DNA of 23,661 bases from Trachipleistophora hominis. Its lineage: Eukaryota > Microsporidia > Pleistophoridae. The DNA lies in NCBI GenBank assembly GCA_000316135.1, contig JH994028.1, positions 19,848 through 43,508 on the forward strand. Direction: 5' to 3'. The position numbers and the translations under genes are program-made. The notes beneath the pieces are model-generated. The model did not search any database. It worked only from the letters and a program-made list of their open reading frames with translations, and was not told the DNA's origin. Positions 1 to 9,808 of the stretch are shown here, in pieces (the stretch's first letter is position 1; every line of letters begins with the position of its first letter).

Positions 1-2467
1 ATATAAAAATAGTGAATAACTAATTTTTTGAGGATTCTTATTGTTGAAAAGATGAGTTTACACAATTCTAAAGTTATGATTCTTTGTTCTGCTGCGTATA
101 TTCCTAAGGAGTGGTAAGACAGAGATGTAGAACGTGTACTATGACAATAATAATTCCAGCTTTTTTCGTTTATATGAAACGTGTAATAAATTTGTATTTA
201 AAAATATTTGCCTCGCTTGTTTCAAATCGACTTTTTTGGTATAATAGATCAATTGAAAAATTTTTTAAGACTTTCATTTTTTTAATAATATTCTTAATTT
301 TTGAAATATCATTCCAAATGAATACCTATTTTGAAGTGCCAATTATTCAAATAAATAGTATTTAATAAATCCAAAAACGGCTAAAATTATTATTAATCAA
401 GATTTGTGATATAATTAACACATGTTGTATAGTCATGATCTAGTAATGTGATGATCGTCATACCTATATCATTATCAAACGCAAGGTAACTGAAAACAAT
501 ATAATGCACGTATTTAATGTATAATTATTGTAAGTATAGGTAGAGAGACAGCCTGTTGGCCGATTGATCAACTCAATAAAAGTGACCACTCAATTATATA
601 ATTATTGAAAAATGTGTGCCACATTTTCATAAATTAAGTTCTCAAAATCACCTTGCAGTTGTTTCCCTCATAGTCACACACGTCAACACTGATATATAAT
701 CTACACGGAATATATCTGGTATTTAATGCCAGACCTCTTACCAAATTATATTCGGATTGATCAACGCATGTTCATTTTTGTAAAAATGATTTCATAATTA
801 AGAAATGTCATTTTTCTTAAGTCATGTGATTAAGATGATTATTATTCGATATTGCATTCAAATGTCAAGATAACAAAGTGTCCTGTCTAAATACAAGTAA
901 TAATTGAAGACAAACTGTCTTTTTGATTTTAAATCTGTTGGATATACAAGACACGCTAACAATATTGAAAACAATTTACTTAAAATGGAAATGACCAAAA
1001 AACAAAAAGTGGAAACTCGGATTAACATATCCCATAATATTAAAATTAGTTGAACTAAGCGATAAAGAGACATGTTAATGTATTTTTCATCGTCGTATAC
1101 GATTATAGCACACAAAATATCGAAACTATTGGTGAAGTACGGTTCAAAAATGCCAAGCTGATAAATTTAATCAACCCTGAGGGACGCGAAGTGGTTTGAT
1201 TCTAAGCTTTGCTTTTAATATTTGATTATATTCCAATATAATTTTTTGGTGTGATTCTACATGTATAAATCATTACAACGATACATGAAAGGTATTTTTT
1301 GCGAAGATTATACTTAATTACAAAGTACATATTTTACTTAAAATCAATTAAATATTTTTTTGGTGTATTAGTATATATTGTGACCTTTTTAGCCTTGATT
1401 CACGGCATAGAATGTTAATGATGCTTGTTTGTATAATGATCATAGTGCATACGTTTATTTTTGTTTGATGTGTTAATAGATAAATACGATATCTACCATT
1501 AGAGTTGTTGTCACACCAACTATTACGCAAATTTGAATTGTTAATTAACCATTTTAAATCACAAATTTTAAAAATTATCATTCCAAGCAAACATCATCTC
1601 AAAATAGAGGATTTGATATTGAGATTCTAGAAAAACAAACAAGCAATAAAAACACAAACAATGCTATTTTATCATGAATAAATTGTGATTTAGAAAGCTT
1701 CTGTGTTTTTCACACTAGTTATGTGTAGTTTAACCCAAAAATATCAAAAATATGATTGATTGCTCTTTATTTCTACATAACGACTTTCGTATCCTCTCAC
1801 AAAACACAGCAAAACGTAATTAAAATTTGATCATGTGAATTATGATACCAAAAATTGGTTGTAGTGATTTTTTACAAGGGGAAAATAGATAAAGCGAAAA
1901 GCTTGACTTGAGAGGCAATATATAATATTCGTATGAGCGCAAAAAATAGAAAAGTCTCTCTAGCCGGTAGAAACTATAGAACTGTTTTTGTCGTCAACCA
2001 AAACTATTTTATTAGAACCAATCGGTGAATTAATCCTATCAGTTTTCACAAGATATTGTCCTTCCTTATCCCCGCCAAAATTAATAAATTTTTTTTGGGC
2101 GAAGAACAAACAGGTCTAATTGCAGCCTGTTCGTGTCATATAACTCGTAATATATCAATAAATTAAATTAATATTACTGTATTGGATGTAAATCAGACAT
2201 AATTGAAAGAAAGCCTTTTCCAATTAAATCATTTTTTCAGATTCTCTCAAATATCACGAATATGTTTTTACAATTATCCATAAAAACAATATTTACCATT
2301 TTGGTACGTTCTATGAGAGATGGCACCCTCGTAGCCATTCAATAATGCTATATGTCGTCGACAGCTCTCATACGCGTACGTTCTTACCATAGTTCTGTCT
2401 TATATGGCGTGATTCGCAATATTTTTTTAAAAATATTTAATAAGTTGAAAAAATAACCCTCGAGAAA
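1..2467. other. AT-rich stretch, no supported gene
   Basis: I see no convincing gene in these 2.4 kb. The longest open frames lack ATG starts or translate to I/F/L/N-rich sequence typical of AT-rich noncoding DNA. The best of them is a 71-codon frame on the minus strand from an ATG at 1073 to 858. It is hydrophobic and has no upstream CCC motif, so I do not call it. Triplets CCC near 1734 and 2315 precede ATGs that open only 23- and 15-codon frames. The last 50 bases are very A/T-rich and probably contain the promoter of the gene at 2468. Confidence 0.6.
2457..2459 (+). promoter_or_regulatory. CCC start-proximal motif of the 2468 gene
   Basis: CCC lies 8 bases before the ATG, in an A/T-rich leader. 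CCC-like triplets just upstream of start codons are described for microsporidia as transcription or start signals. The same arrangement recurs at most genes in this window. Confidence 0.5.
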
Positions 2468-3193
2468 ATGAAAAATCTACTCTACTTGATCATCCTGATT
2501 GTCGGAGTGGTGGCACTTGTCGCGATCATAGTCTTCGTTTATGGGTACTCTCAGGCTAAGAAATACGAGAAGAAGTTTATGGAGCAGATTGAAGAGAATT
2601 ACAATTCCATACAGGCGAACGATTCTACAAAAGACATAATGTCCGAAGTAAAGGTGCTGCTGTTCTATAAGGACGGAGCAAACAATGGCCGTATTGTTGT
2701 CAAAGGTGTTAGTGCGACCGGCGCGTTCAAAGACCTAAAGGATCAGAACATGAAAAAATCAGAAGATTTCCTGAAAGATATCAAAGATGCTGAAAATTTG
2801 ATGAACCCGGACGATACGAGTGCTGGTTTGGCATTTGATGCTGACAAAATACCGAGTATGTCAAAGAGTCAGCCCGCTTTGTCTGGCATTGGTTCCATGT
2901 TCAAGAAGTTCAATGTATTCTCCTACAACAGTGTTATAAAAGATCTTAAGGCCAGGATTAAAGAGATTGACAACACAAAGTGTCCGGCAGTAATGCTATT
3001 TATTGAAGCTGAGTCGATTGGTGCCTCCTCGTATCTTATCGATGACAAAGCCAAGGGCAAGTTCAAAGAGAACAGCAAGGCAAAGCACAAGACGTTTAAG
3101 TCTGTTGAGCACAAGGGTAAGAAGGTTACCAATATGTTGACGCACTACCTCTTGAAGGAAGTGTTGAGTGAAAGCGGTAACACAGAGGATTAA
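2468..3193 (+). CDS. Membrane-anchored orphan protein, 241 aa
   Basis: I do not recognise a family. Residues 4-27 form one strong hydrophobic segment after a short basic N-terminus (MKNLL), so this is a signal anchor or uncleaved signal peptide. The remaining ~210 residues are hydrophilic, rich in Lys, Asp and Ser, with only one Cys (about residue 175). The C-terminal third is strongly basic and contains KAKGK and KHK clusters. The ATG is supported by CCC 8 bases upstream, and no in-frame ATG lies before it. Codons are noticeably richer in G/C (AAG, GAG, GTC) than neighbouring DNA, which suggests selection and perhaps high expression. The gene is isolated, with more than 2 kb without a clear gene on either side. 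A secreted, spore-wall or endomembrane role is possible, but nothing in the sequence decides it. Confidence 0.85.
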   Translation: MKNLLYLIILIVGVVALVAIIVFVYGYSQAKKYEKKFMEQIEENYNSIQANDSTKDIMSEVKVLLFYKDGANNGRIVVKGVSATGAFKDLKDQNMKKSEDFLKDIKDAENLMNPDDTSAGLAFDADKIPSMSKSQPALSGIGSMFKKFNVFSYNSVIKDLKARIKEIDNTKCPAVMLFIEAESIGASSYLIDDKAKGKFKENSKAKHKTFKSVEHKGKKVTNMLTHYLLKEVLSESGNTED

Positions 3194-4760
3194 GTCATTA
3201 AAGTTCTTGTCTTGACATATGTTGAGGACGTTTTGATCGTTGCGTTATAGGCATACTCATTATAGTAACGTATCAATTACATCAAATCTTGGTCTTTCTA
3301 CGTAGTAGAAGTTCTTTTTCTTGTTTTTTATCTTTTCGTCTTTAGACGCCCTATCAACATGTGGACGAGGATGATCGTATTAAGCGTAGAGAATTAATTT
3401 TCACGAGTAAAAATAAAAAATATGCATCGAATTTTAACAACTAAGTGTTTTGTTTAATTCAGAACATACAGATCTGTTGAATGTCGATTTCTGGCCTTAG
3501 TCTGTGTTGATAGTTCGAATTGAAGTGGCTTGCACAGTTTCTATCGTATTACCATCATTAATACACCGGATAAACTTAAAATTAATTAAACATAATTTTT
3601 TTCGTCTTTTGATGGTATTATTTTCAAACCACGTGTTCAAGGAACAATACTTTTAATAAACGCACATTTTTGTGAAAAACAAAAAATATTTAGAGCTCCG
3701 TTCTACTTTATTTCACATGTTCATTGATTCTAAGTTTGCGTTTTCAACAAACATCACATTTTGTCTTAATAGGCATTATTCTCAATACCTAGGCAGTACT
3801 AATTGGTGAATAATGTTTTTACGTGTGACATGGTGTGAGATTCTTAACTTCTTTGGTAAATACTTGATTTAGAGTGATATTTAATCCTTGGATTCTTGAT
3901 AACTATGAAAAGCACGATTTGAATTTAAATTTTAATTTTTTTGGATGCTGTTTAAATAGATTAAACAATGGTGTAATGATGTTATTGGATCGTTTAAAGC
4001 TTATTCACTACCGCTTACTGCTCTTGACCGCGAGATAAATGTGATTCATTAATTAATAAAAATTCCCATTTTGGTATAAATGATTATACAAAGCAAACTT
4101 CACATACACGACACAAAACAAAAAAATACGAGAACTTTTAATAATTCATCGTGATCAGTATAACAATAAAAGATAAAATATATTTTTCTACTTCGTATTA
4201 CAACCTGTACAAATATTAATTTTTTATTCGGTAACACGTAATAAATGAGTAAAAGGCACACACTTCATTAATATTAAAATGGTAATATTGCAGGATATAC
4301 TTTGTTTTACTGATGATAACTAGTAACCTGTCGAGGCTGTGTTTAACATTTATTCTTTGGTGTTACAATTATTTTTAATATAAAATTAAATCTAATTATT
4401 GTAATTTTTTGGTGGTAGTAGCATTTGCTTGTATCACAGGTGCGTAAATTATTCCTCATTGCTGATTGATAGCTTATCCTGTCATTGAAATGACAGCTAC
4501 GTGTCTTTTTTTACTTGAAAAGTTCGTTTAATTAACACCTCACATTTCCTCAGCCACGAGTCGTACACAGAAATTTATGGATAGTTGTTACGAGGAAATG
4601 GTAAAATAATGTTACGTAAAATATTATTGTGTTTTTCGATACACGAAGTACATGCATTGAAGCGTGAACATTGACATGTATAAAAACACTTTTACTGTTT
4701 GATATTGTGCATGCAATTTAGCCAAAACACGGGTCTAATAAATCAATATAACGTATTACC

Positions 4761-4866
4761 GCATTTTTTAACTAAAAGTCAATTTAATTACCTCCTTTAT
4801 ACAAATTACCTAACCAAAAGCCTTTTGGTCGGCCGGGACCAACCTGGTCACCGGCTTTTGGTTCAT
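4761..4866 (+). repeat. Dispersed GC-rich repeat, copy 1 (structured)
   Basis: This copy is related to 19507-19614. Both begin with a T run followed by TAA, AAAAGT-like sequence and TTTAATTAC. After a variable 35-40 bases they share TGGTC, GGGACC, ACC, TGG, ACC and CTTTGGT-CAT in the same order. The core is strikingly GC-rich for this DNA. In this copy AACCAAAAGCC at 4812-4822 pairs perfectly with GGCTTTTGGTT at 4853-4863. Inside, TTGGTC (4825-4830) pairs with GACCAA (4837-4842) around GGCCGG. The element lies in an open frame running 4699-4908 without a credible start. It may be a structured RNA, a small mobile-element remnant or a decayed coding fragment. Confidence 0.6.
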
Positions 4867-5769
4867 GAGCACTACCACATCAAATATTCATTTACTTGTA
4901 CATGCTGATATTTTCTCGTAATAGAATACAAGCGTGATAACAAAGTGACTTATCATTTGCATTATTTTCTTTAAAAAAGTATTATTAAATCATTAATCAC
5001 ACATTCATTTTCTGTCTGAATAAAAAAGCCATTGTTACAGTTGATTGGTTCATGAAAACTAAAAATACTCAAATTAACGCGCGTTATGACATTCTTTTCA
5101 ATGTTATACAAACGCTTCACTGTTTTTTGAACTCTCCTAATACATAATTCCTTCTTTCTGTAACCTCTGGCTATTAAAGAAAATGCTATCACCTATTTTG
5201 GTGCAATATTCTCCTGCAAATAGAATATTTGTGTTAAAAATTCTCATTTTCTAATGGAAAATAGATATTTTATATAATTATAGTGTATTATTGATGATTT
5301 GCCGCTTTCAAATGTATTCATGTTTAGTTTTGGTTTACTTAAAAACATGACTTTAAGCATCTTACCGAGGAGGAAACCCCATAGTTTATTATCTAAGTGT
5401 TTTTACAAGTAATATCAAATAAATAATCATTTTCAAAGCGAATACGTAACATGACTCTTTAAAGCACTTTTTTAAAAGATTTACAAACAAAAGATATTAA
5501 ATTAGTGATTTAGTTAAAATTTACTGCAAATTATATAGATACAGGTCCACACACGGTATAACATAATTATTACTTGTTTGTTTGTTTATTGAGTACTACA
5601 TAATATCAACAATTCATTTAAAAATGCAACCATTGTTGATTAATGATAATATGTTCACAGCCTGAAAAGAATATCACATAAACACTGCTACAATGGCATA
5701 GTATCGGCGTAAAAACAGCGAAATTTCGCTGATCCTATACAATCTATTTATTGAACTATCATTCACCAA

Positions 5770-5772
5770 CCC
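5770..5772 (+). promoter_or_regulatory. CCC motif abutting the 5773 start
   Basis: CCC touches the ATG directly (CCCATGG). It is one of the closest spacings in the window and a main reason for calling the short gene that follows. Confidence 0.45.
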
Positions 5773-5919
5773 ATGGAAGAAATTCTGGTGTTTCATTTGA
5801 GGTTTAAAGAGAGACTCATATTCATAACAGTGATATTTGTGTTTATGATTATGTTTTGGGGTTTCATATACAAATTCACAGTGATGGACGAAGCGTCAAA
5901 GAAAAGAGTTAGCAAATGA
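5773..5919 (+). CDS. Small single-pass membrane protein, 48 aa
   Basis: This short gene has a clean layout. A charged N-terminus (MEEILVFHLRFKERL) is followed by one hydrophobic segment at about residues 15-34 that includes FMIMFWGF, then a polar C-terminus ending in Lys/Arg-rich sequence (MDEASKKRVSK). CCC lies immediately before the ATG. Codons include CTG, GTG, GAC, GCG and AAG, unlike the surrounding A/T-rich DNA. I do not recognise the family. Size and topology resemble small accessory subunits of ER or organelle membrane complexes, but I see no diagnostic motif of OST4, Sec61-gamma or RAMP4. The basic tail could act in ER retention or set topology. It stands alone, with kilobases of gene-poor DNA on both sides. 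Confidence 0.6.
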   Translation: MEEILVFHLRFKERLIFITVIFVFMIMFWGFIYKFTVMDEASKKRVSK

Positions 5920-7966
5920 ATCTGCGATGAGCACAAATTGTCGGTGTTCACAAGAAAATGATGATATAAAATTTATTAATATTGATGAGTCAGACAAGCG
6001 CATGTTTTATCTTGGATACTTTACTGAATAAAAATAAATTTGCATTTTTTTGATAATACTGAGCTGATAATTTTGACATAATACTTTCAATTTCATGTAT
6101 CGTAATGATACGCTTAATAATTAAAAGCTCTTCTAGTTCAAATATATCATGGTATGTTCAAGTTAATATTGCCTTAAATGGTTATATAAATATTGCCTTA
6201 CAAAGCAATGATTAGAAAATACGCGGTAATACGTAAATGTGCTTTTTACAGTATTTTCTATGTGATTCGTTGTATTTTAGCATTAAATAGCAGAAGCAAC
6301 GATCAAACGAGTTGTCATAGTAATTGAGAACAATATCTTCTCTTCATAATAGTAATAACATCTGCTGAGAGTATAAATACCAATTCGTATCAGTTAATAC
6401 GTTTAACATTGGCTAAATGCTGTTTGATCTGCTAGGTGTTTAATTTGAGAACTCCAAATCAAATTTTAAGTGATAATTTACCGCGTTAGAGAAAACGATG
6501 TAAAATTCTTTAAAATCTATTCGAGCACTACACAAGATGCATTATTCGATCAGGAATACTTTTTTGGCTCACTGAGGCTGATTGTAACGAAAGGCCCTTG
6601 ATTTACAATTTAGTGAGATGAAACAGTAGTATCAAAACGTAACAGTGTTTCTTCTGTTCAAGAATTCACCTTCGTTCTTTGTATTCAAGCTACTTCTCCT
6701 GCTTTTCCATTTTTATACGCTTTGCTCATTTTTATACAACCGTATACATTTATTTTCATGTAATGAGTTAGCCATTTAAAATTTATTTATTTTCATTATA
6801 CAGTAGAACTTTCTAAGTCCTTCATATTCGTTTAGAATAACTCATAAACTGATTGGTTGGTTCTGAAAAAAATAAAAAATTTTATTCTACATTTTAATAT
6901 GAAATAAAAAGAAGCACGTCATAATTTAATTTTCATATTATAAAACGCACACAGTAATATGTTACATTTGATATTTAGAGAATTATTGCCAGCCAAGAAC
7001 TAGTTTTTGATCTTAGAAAAAAATGCGGGCTGGAAACAAAAAATAATAAAATGAAAATTTTCCCAAGAAAACGTAAATTCTATTGGAAGTTCACTAATTC
7101 AAGCTTTTTGTTCATAAATGAAGTAGAACGTTAATGGTGTTATGAAATCTTCCTGATTATAATCTCAAAAGTTGTATTGCATTTATTCAATATGACCGCT
7201 ATCTATCTAATAATCAGTTTGGTTTCAAAATATTTATTTTGTAGTGATTGTGATAACTAAATTATATTGCTTTCAGCGAAACAGATATATTCCAATTTTT
7301 TTATCGTACATACGGAGCGTCTTAATTTATATAACGGTTAGTTCCCTGCATTTACATGAAATAGTGTACAATACGGATATGTTATTTTTTTGCTATAACG
7401 CCCATAAGCTCTATGGTAGATGCTAATGTACTAGGAAGAGCATGTTAAATAGGTATTGGATAGAATGTTAATTATTAATAAATTTGCTTCTTCAAAAAAA
7501 TGTTTATGGGCTACCAACATATCGTCTTTACCACCTATATTTCACTGAAAAAGCTTCTTAATTTATTTCTTACGTTAAATATCCCTAAATCATGTGTCAG
7601 CTCGTAATGCACGGACGAAGCAGTCGGATCTTTACAAAGAAAATTTATTTAAAACGTAGCACATTGAGCTGTTGTTTCTTAAAGTGTTTTTTATGATCTT
7701 TAGAATGATCATAACTGTAAATTTGAACACACATTGTACTTTTTATAGTTTAGTTTTTCAAAATAGTCGTTTAATTCTCAACTTAATTGATAAAAAGTTC
7801 TTCATAGACCGTTTGTCCTTTGTAAAAACAATTTGTTCTCATTATTGAACAATAACTTGACCATACCACCTATCATTAACATTGCTGGCTCAAAAAAGAA
7901 ATGAAAAAATGATAGAAGCTGAATGAAAGGGATCTCGTCAAGAGGAATGTTGACAATTAATTAAAT
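5920..7966. other. AT-rich stretch, no supported gene
   Basis: I see no gene here. A 60-codon frame at 7244-7426 starts with GTG and looks like chance. A 34-codon ORF (7592-7696, MCQLVMHGRSSR...) has CCC 7 bases before its ATG and is basic and Cys-containing. Without relatives it cannot be told from chance, so I leave it uncalled. Confidence 0.5.
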
Positions 7967-8311
7967 ATGTTTCTCCAAAGACAAAATGAAAGCGATCGCG
8001 TATACATAACAAAAAAACTAACTGTAATTATCACAGCCAATATAAAGGGCGTATGAACCACAGTTGAATTAAGTGAATGTAGCAATACAAAACACTGATC
8101 AATAGAAACAGAGCCTGTGCCAATAGGTGAGTTATCAAAAGACGAGTTATATGCCAAGGGCAGTTTTAGCAGCTATTCACGTTATACGTCATCGAACAGT
8201 CCTTTTTTGAGGAAGTGGTTGATTACGACAATAGATCAATTGTTTCATCCCTTTTGTTCGGCATATCCATTGCACAGTATCATCGTAACTGCATTTATTA
8301 TTGGTATATAA
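7967..8311 (+). pseudogene. Probable pseudogene with two in-frame TGA codons
   Basis: From the ATG at 7967 one frame reads to a TAA at 8309-8311, interrupted only by TGA at 8054-8056 and TGA at 8096-8098. All three segments look protein-like. The first (about 29 residues) contains ESDRVYITKK, the second ELSECSNTKH. The third is 70 residues long, reads SIETEPVPIGELSKDEL near its start and ends in a short hydrophobic tail. Far fewer stops occur than this base composition predicts for noncoding DNA. Both TGA codons could derive from TGG (Trp) or CGA (Arg) by one transition, so decay of a roughly 114-codon gene is the simplest reading. I do not recognise the protein family. The minus strand is also partly open but has no ATG start. 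The 64-residue end part alone could still be expressed, though only from a non-ATG start. Confidence 0.4.
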
Positions 8312-8776
8312 TAACGATGTTCTAATTTTTGCCAAGTTTTTGTTCAATTTCTACCACGTGATCGTAAAAAATACAAATGAATAGCTTTCATTCATGTTAA
8401 ACCTAAGCTATACAACGTTCTTAAGATTCAATTCTCTGTTATTAAGAATTGTATGTTAAATTAACGTACTAATAAAAGCAGAGAATTAACCATTGGCAAA
8501 TAAATTAAACCATGAATTTTATCTTGGTGATAGAAGTTTAGATTTATAAAATTGAATAGTAGGTCATATCATGTTAACTATTTGTTATTTAGAACTTATA
8601 CCTGTTTAGGTTTTATATTCAATAGCCGTCCTAATACGACAATTGATAATCATACTAATCACGTACAAATGATATAAAATTTTCAAAGAGCCTCATTGAA
8701 CGTATCAAGCGTTATAATAAATGCGTAACACTAGTAGTATAACAAGAAAAGTTACTTTATTAAATACACAGCACGA
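8312..8776. other. Intergenic, nothing seen
   Basis: This AT-rich stretch shows no open frame or structure I can support. Its right end holds the 3' flank of the MOZART1-like gene. On the minus strand that flank has AATAAA about 15 bases after the stop, a plausible polyadenylation signal. Confidence 0.5.
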
Positions 8777-8941
8777 TCAACCGCCTACATCAGTCCTCAT
8801 TTCCTCTAAAATTATTATCATGTTTTCTACACTCATTCCACCCTCCAGCATGTCAAGTGCGATGTCAATCATCCGTTCGTTGAACGTAATGTTTAGTTTG
8901 TCTGATATTTCTAAAAGTAATTCTTTTTTTTCTTTGGTCAT
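8777..8941 (-). CDS. MZT1: MOZART1-like gamma-tubulin complex factor, 54 aa
   Basis: MOZART1/Mzt1 proteins are tiny helical factors that bind the N-termini of gamma-tubulin complex proteins and help place and activate microtubule nucleation at the spindle pole body. This product is almost wholly the family core: LLLEISDKLNI, then MIDIALDMLEGGMSVENM, then ILEEMR. That matches the family pattern LL-EIS--LN, a short loop, a helix ending E-G(+)-(hydrophobic)-E and a final helix E(L/M)R. I chose the ATG at 8941 because CCC (GGG on the plus strand, 8947-8949) lies 5 bases before it. An in-frame ATG at 8956 would add five residues, and the longer open frame to 8980 begins at TTG. At 54 residues it is shorter than most fungal homologues (about 60-75), as expected in a reduced genome. 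Similarity is judged by eye. Confidence 0.6.
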   Translation of the reverse strand: MTKEKKELLLEISDKLNITFNERMIDIALDMLEGGMSVENMIIILEEMRTDVGG

Positions 8942-8946
8942 TCTAT

Positions 8947-8949
8947 GGG
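8947..8949 (-). promoter_or_regulatory. CCC start-proximal motif of the MOZART1-like gene
   Basis: On the minus strand CCC stands 5 bases before the ATG at 8941. It lies inside the longer open frame, so it decides for the shorter start. Confidence 0.45.
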
Positions 8950-9474
8950 TCGTCATTTTTTGTTCGTTTGACCGTATCAATTCTACCTGATAGAATGGGC
9001 ACTTTCAACCCCGTTTACATTATGTAACTCATTTTACGTATAATTACATTAAATAAGGCTTCTTCAACAAATTCCCCAAATTCGTCTTATACGCGAGATT
9101 AATTTTCTGTGCAACATATTCTATCGTAATTTATTGTCAACATAATTTCCAACTTTACGTAATTAAATCAAAATAAAAACGCCTGTGTTACCGTAATTTA
9201 ACGTAACACTGTTCTATCATCATTTAAATAAGTCAATTATTATTTCTTCGTGTTGAATTTAAAGAAAGATGCGATTTATGATGGTGTATTTATATAAAAA
9301 TTACACCGGGCAACGATAAAGAACAACCCATTTAGATTGTTTTTATATTTGAATAGAACAGTAAATCATTGTTGTACGTTCTATGCCATTTATAATCAAC
9401 CGTTTTTGATTCTCTTAGCCACCATCTTAACCAAAGAACGTTCTATCCCGGCTCATATACAATAGGAAGATTAA
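8950..9474. other. Intergenic, nothing firm
   Basis: This is AT-rich DNA upstream of the MOZART1-like gene. A CCC at 9447-9449 lies 25 bases before the ATG at 9475 discussed in the next entry. I see no other gene or RNA. Confidence 0.4.
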
Positions 9475-9792
9475 ATGGTACTTTAAAACCTTTGCTTAGA
9501 ATGTGAAGCCAAGGTTAACACGTTAAAACAAAGTTATAATAAACACAAAGTGTTGATAGCACATCCTTGTATTGTATCAGCACCTACAAAATATCGTAAA
9601 ATGGTAATTTATTGGTATCACCTGCCCAATAACAAATATTTTATTCTGAGATCGTTTGATGAATGGCACTATTTACGATCACAGCATGACGCGATACTTA
9701 ACTGCTCGTATTGTGAACGAGGACTAATCAAGGCGTTGTTTAGCAAATACAATTTAAAAACAAACTTAAATACAAAAAAGTACAAAATATAG
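9475..9792 (+). pseudogene. Uncertain or broken ORF, stop at codon 4
   Basis: An ATG at 9475 is followed in frame by a TAA at codon 4 (9484-9486). The same frame is then open for 101 codons to 9792, ending 16 bases from the convergent stop of the Ima1-like gene. The translation is not low-complexity. It has two Cys pairs (CLEC near the start and CSYC near residue 80) and aromatic-rich text such as VIYWYHLPNNKYF. Alternatives are a real gene truncated by the early stop, a shorter protein from the internal ATG at 9601 (63 residues), a very short 5' intron, or chance. GT directly after the ATG and an AG at 9512-9513 would give a frame-preserving 36-base intron, but the GTACTT donor is poor. I do not recognise the product. 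Confidence 0.3.
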
Positions 9793-9808
9793 CATCTATG
9801 TTTAATAA

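Larger units (their letters stand above)
3194..5772. other. Gene-poor stretch with one repeat copy
   Basis: No gene is supported in these 2.6 kb apart from the GC-rich repeat at 4761-4866, listed separately. A minus-strand frame at 5192-4971 is open for 73 codons and fairly basic (Arg/Lys-rich in the first third). It starts with GTG and has a TAG immediately upstream; behind that TAG the same frame stays open for another 18 codons or so. It could be a decayed gene, but open frames of this size are expected by chance at this base composition. CCC triplets at about 3350 and 4064 lead only into ORFs of 12 and 24 codons. Confidence 0.5.

Noticed and set aside
111..365. 84-codon frame near the left end
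   Set aside because: It has a GTG start, a composition dominated by I/F/L, no CCC motif and no similarity.
3500..3540. GTTCGAAT-like sequence suggesting a tRNA T-loop
   Set aside because: The flanking bases do not form a T-stem or acceptor stem, and no D or anticodon arm is visible.
4971..5192. 73-codon basic minus-strand frame
   Set aside because: It has a GTG start with TAG directly upstream, and this length is expected by chance. At most it is a decayed gene.
7592..7696. 34-codon ORF behind a CCC motif
   Set aside because: CCC spacing fits, but the product has no recognisable feature and such short frames are common by chance.
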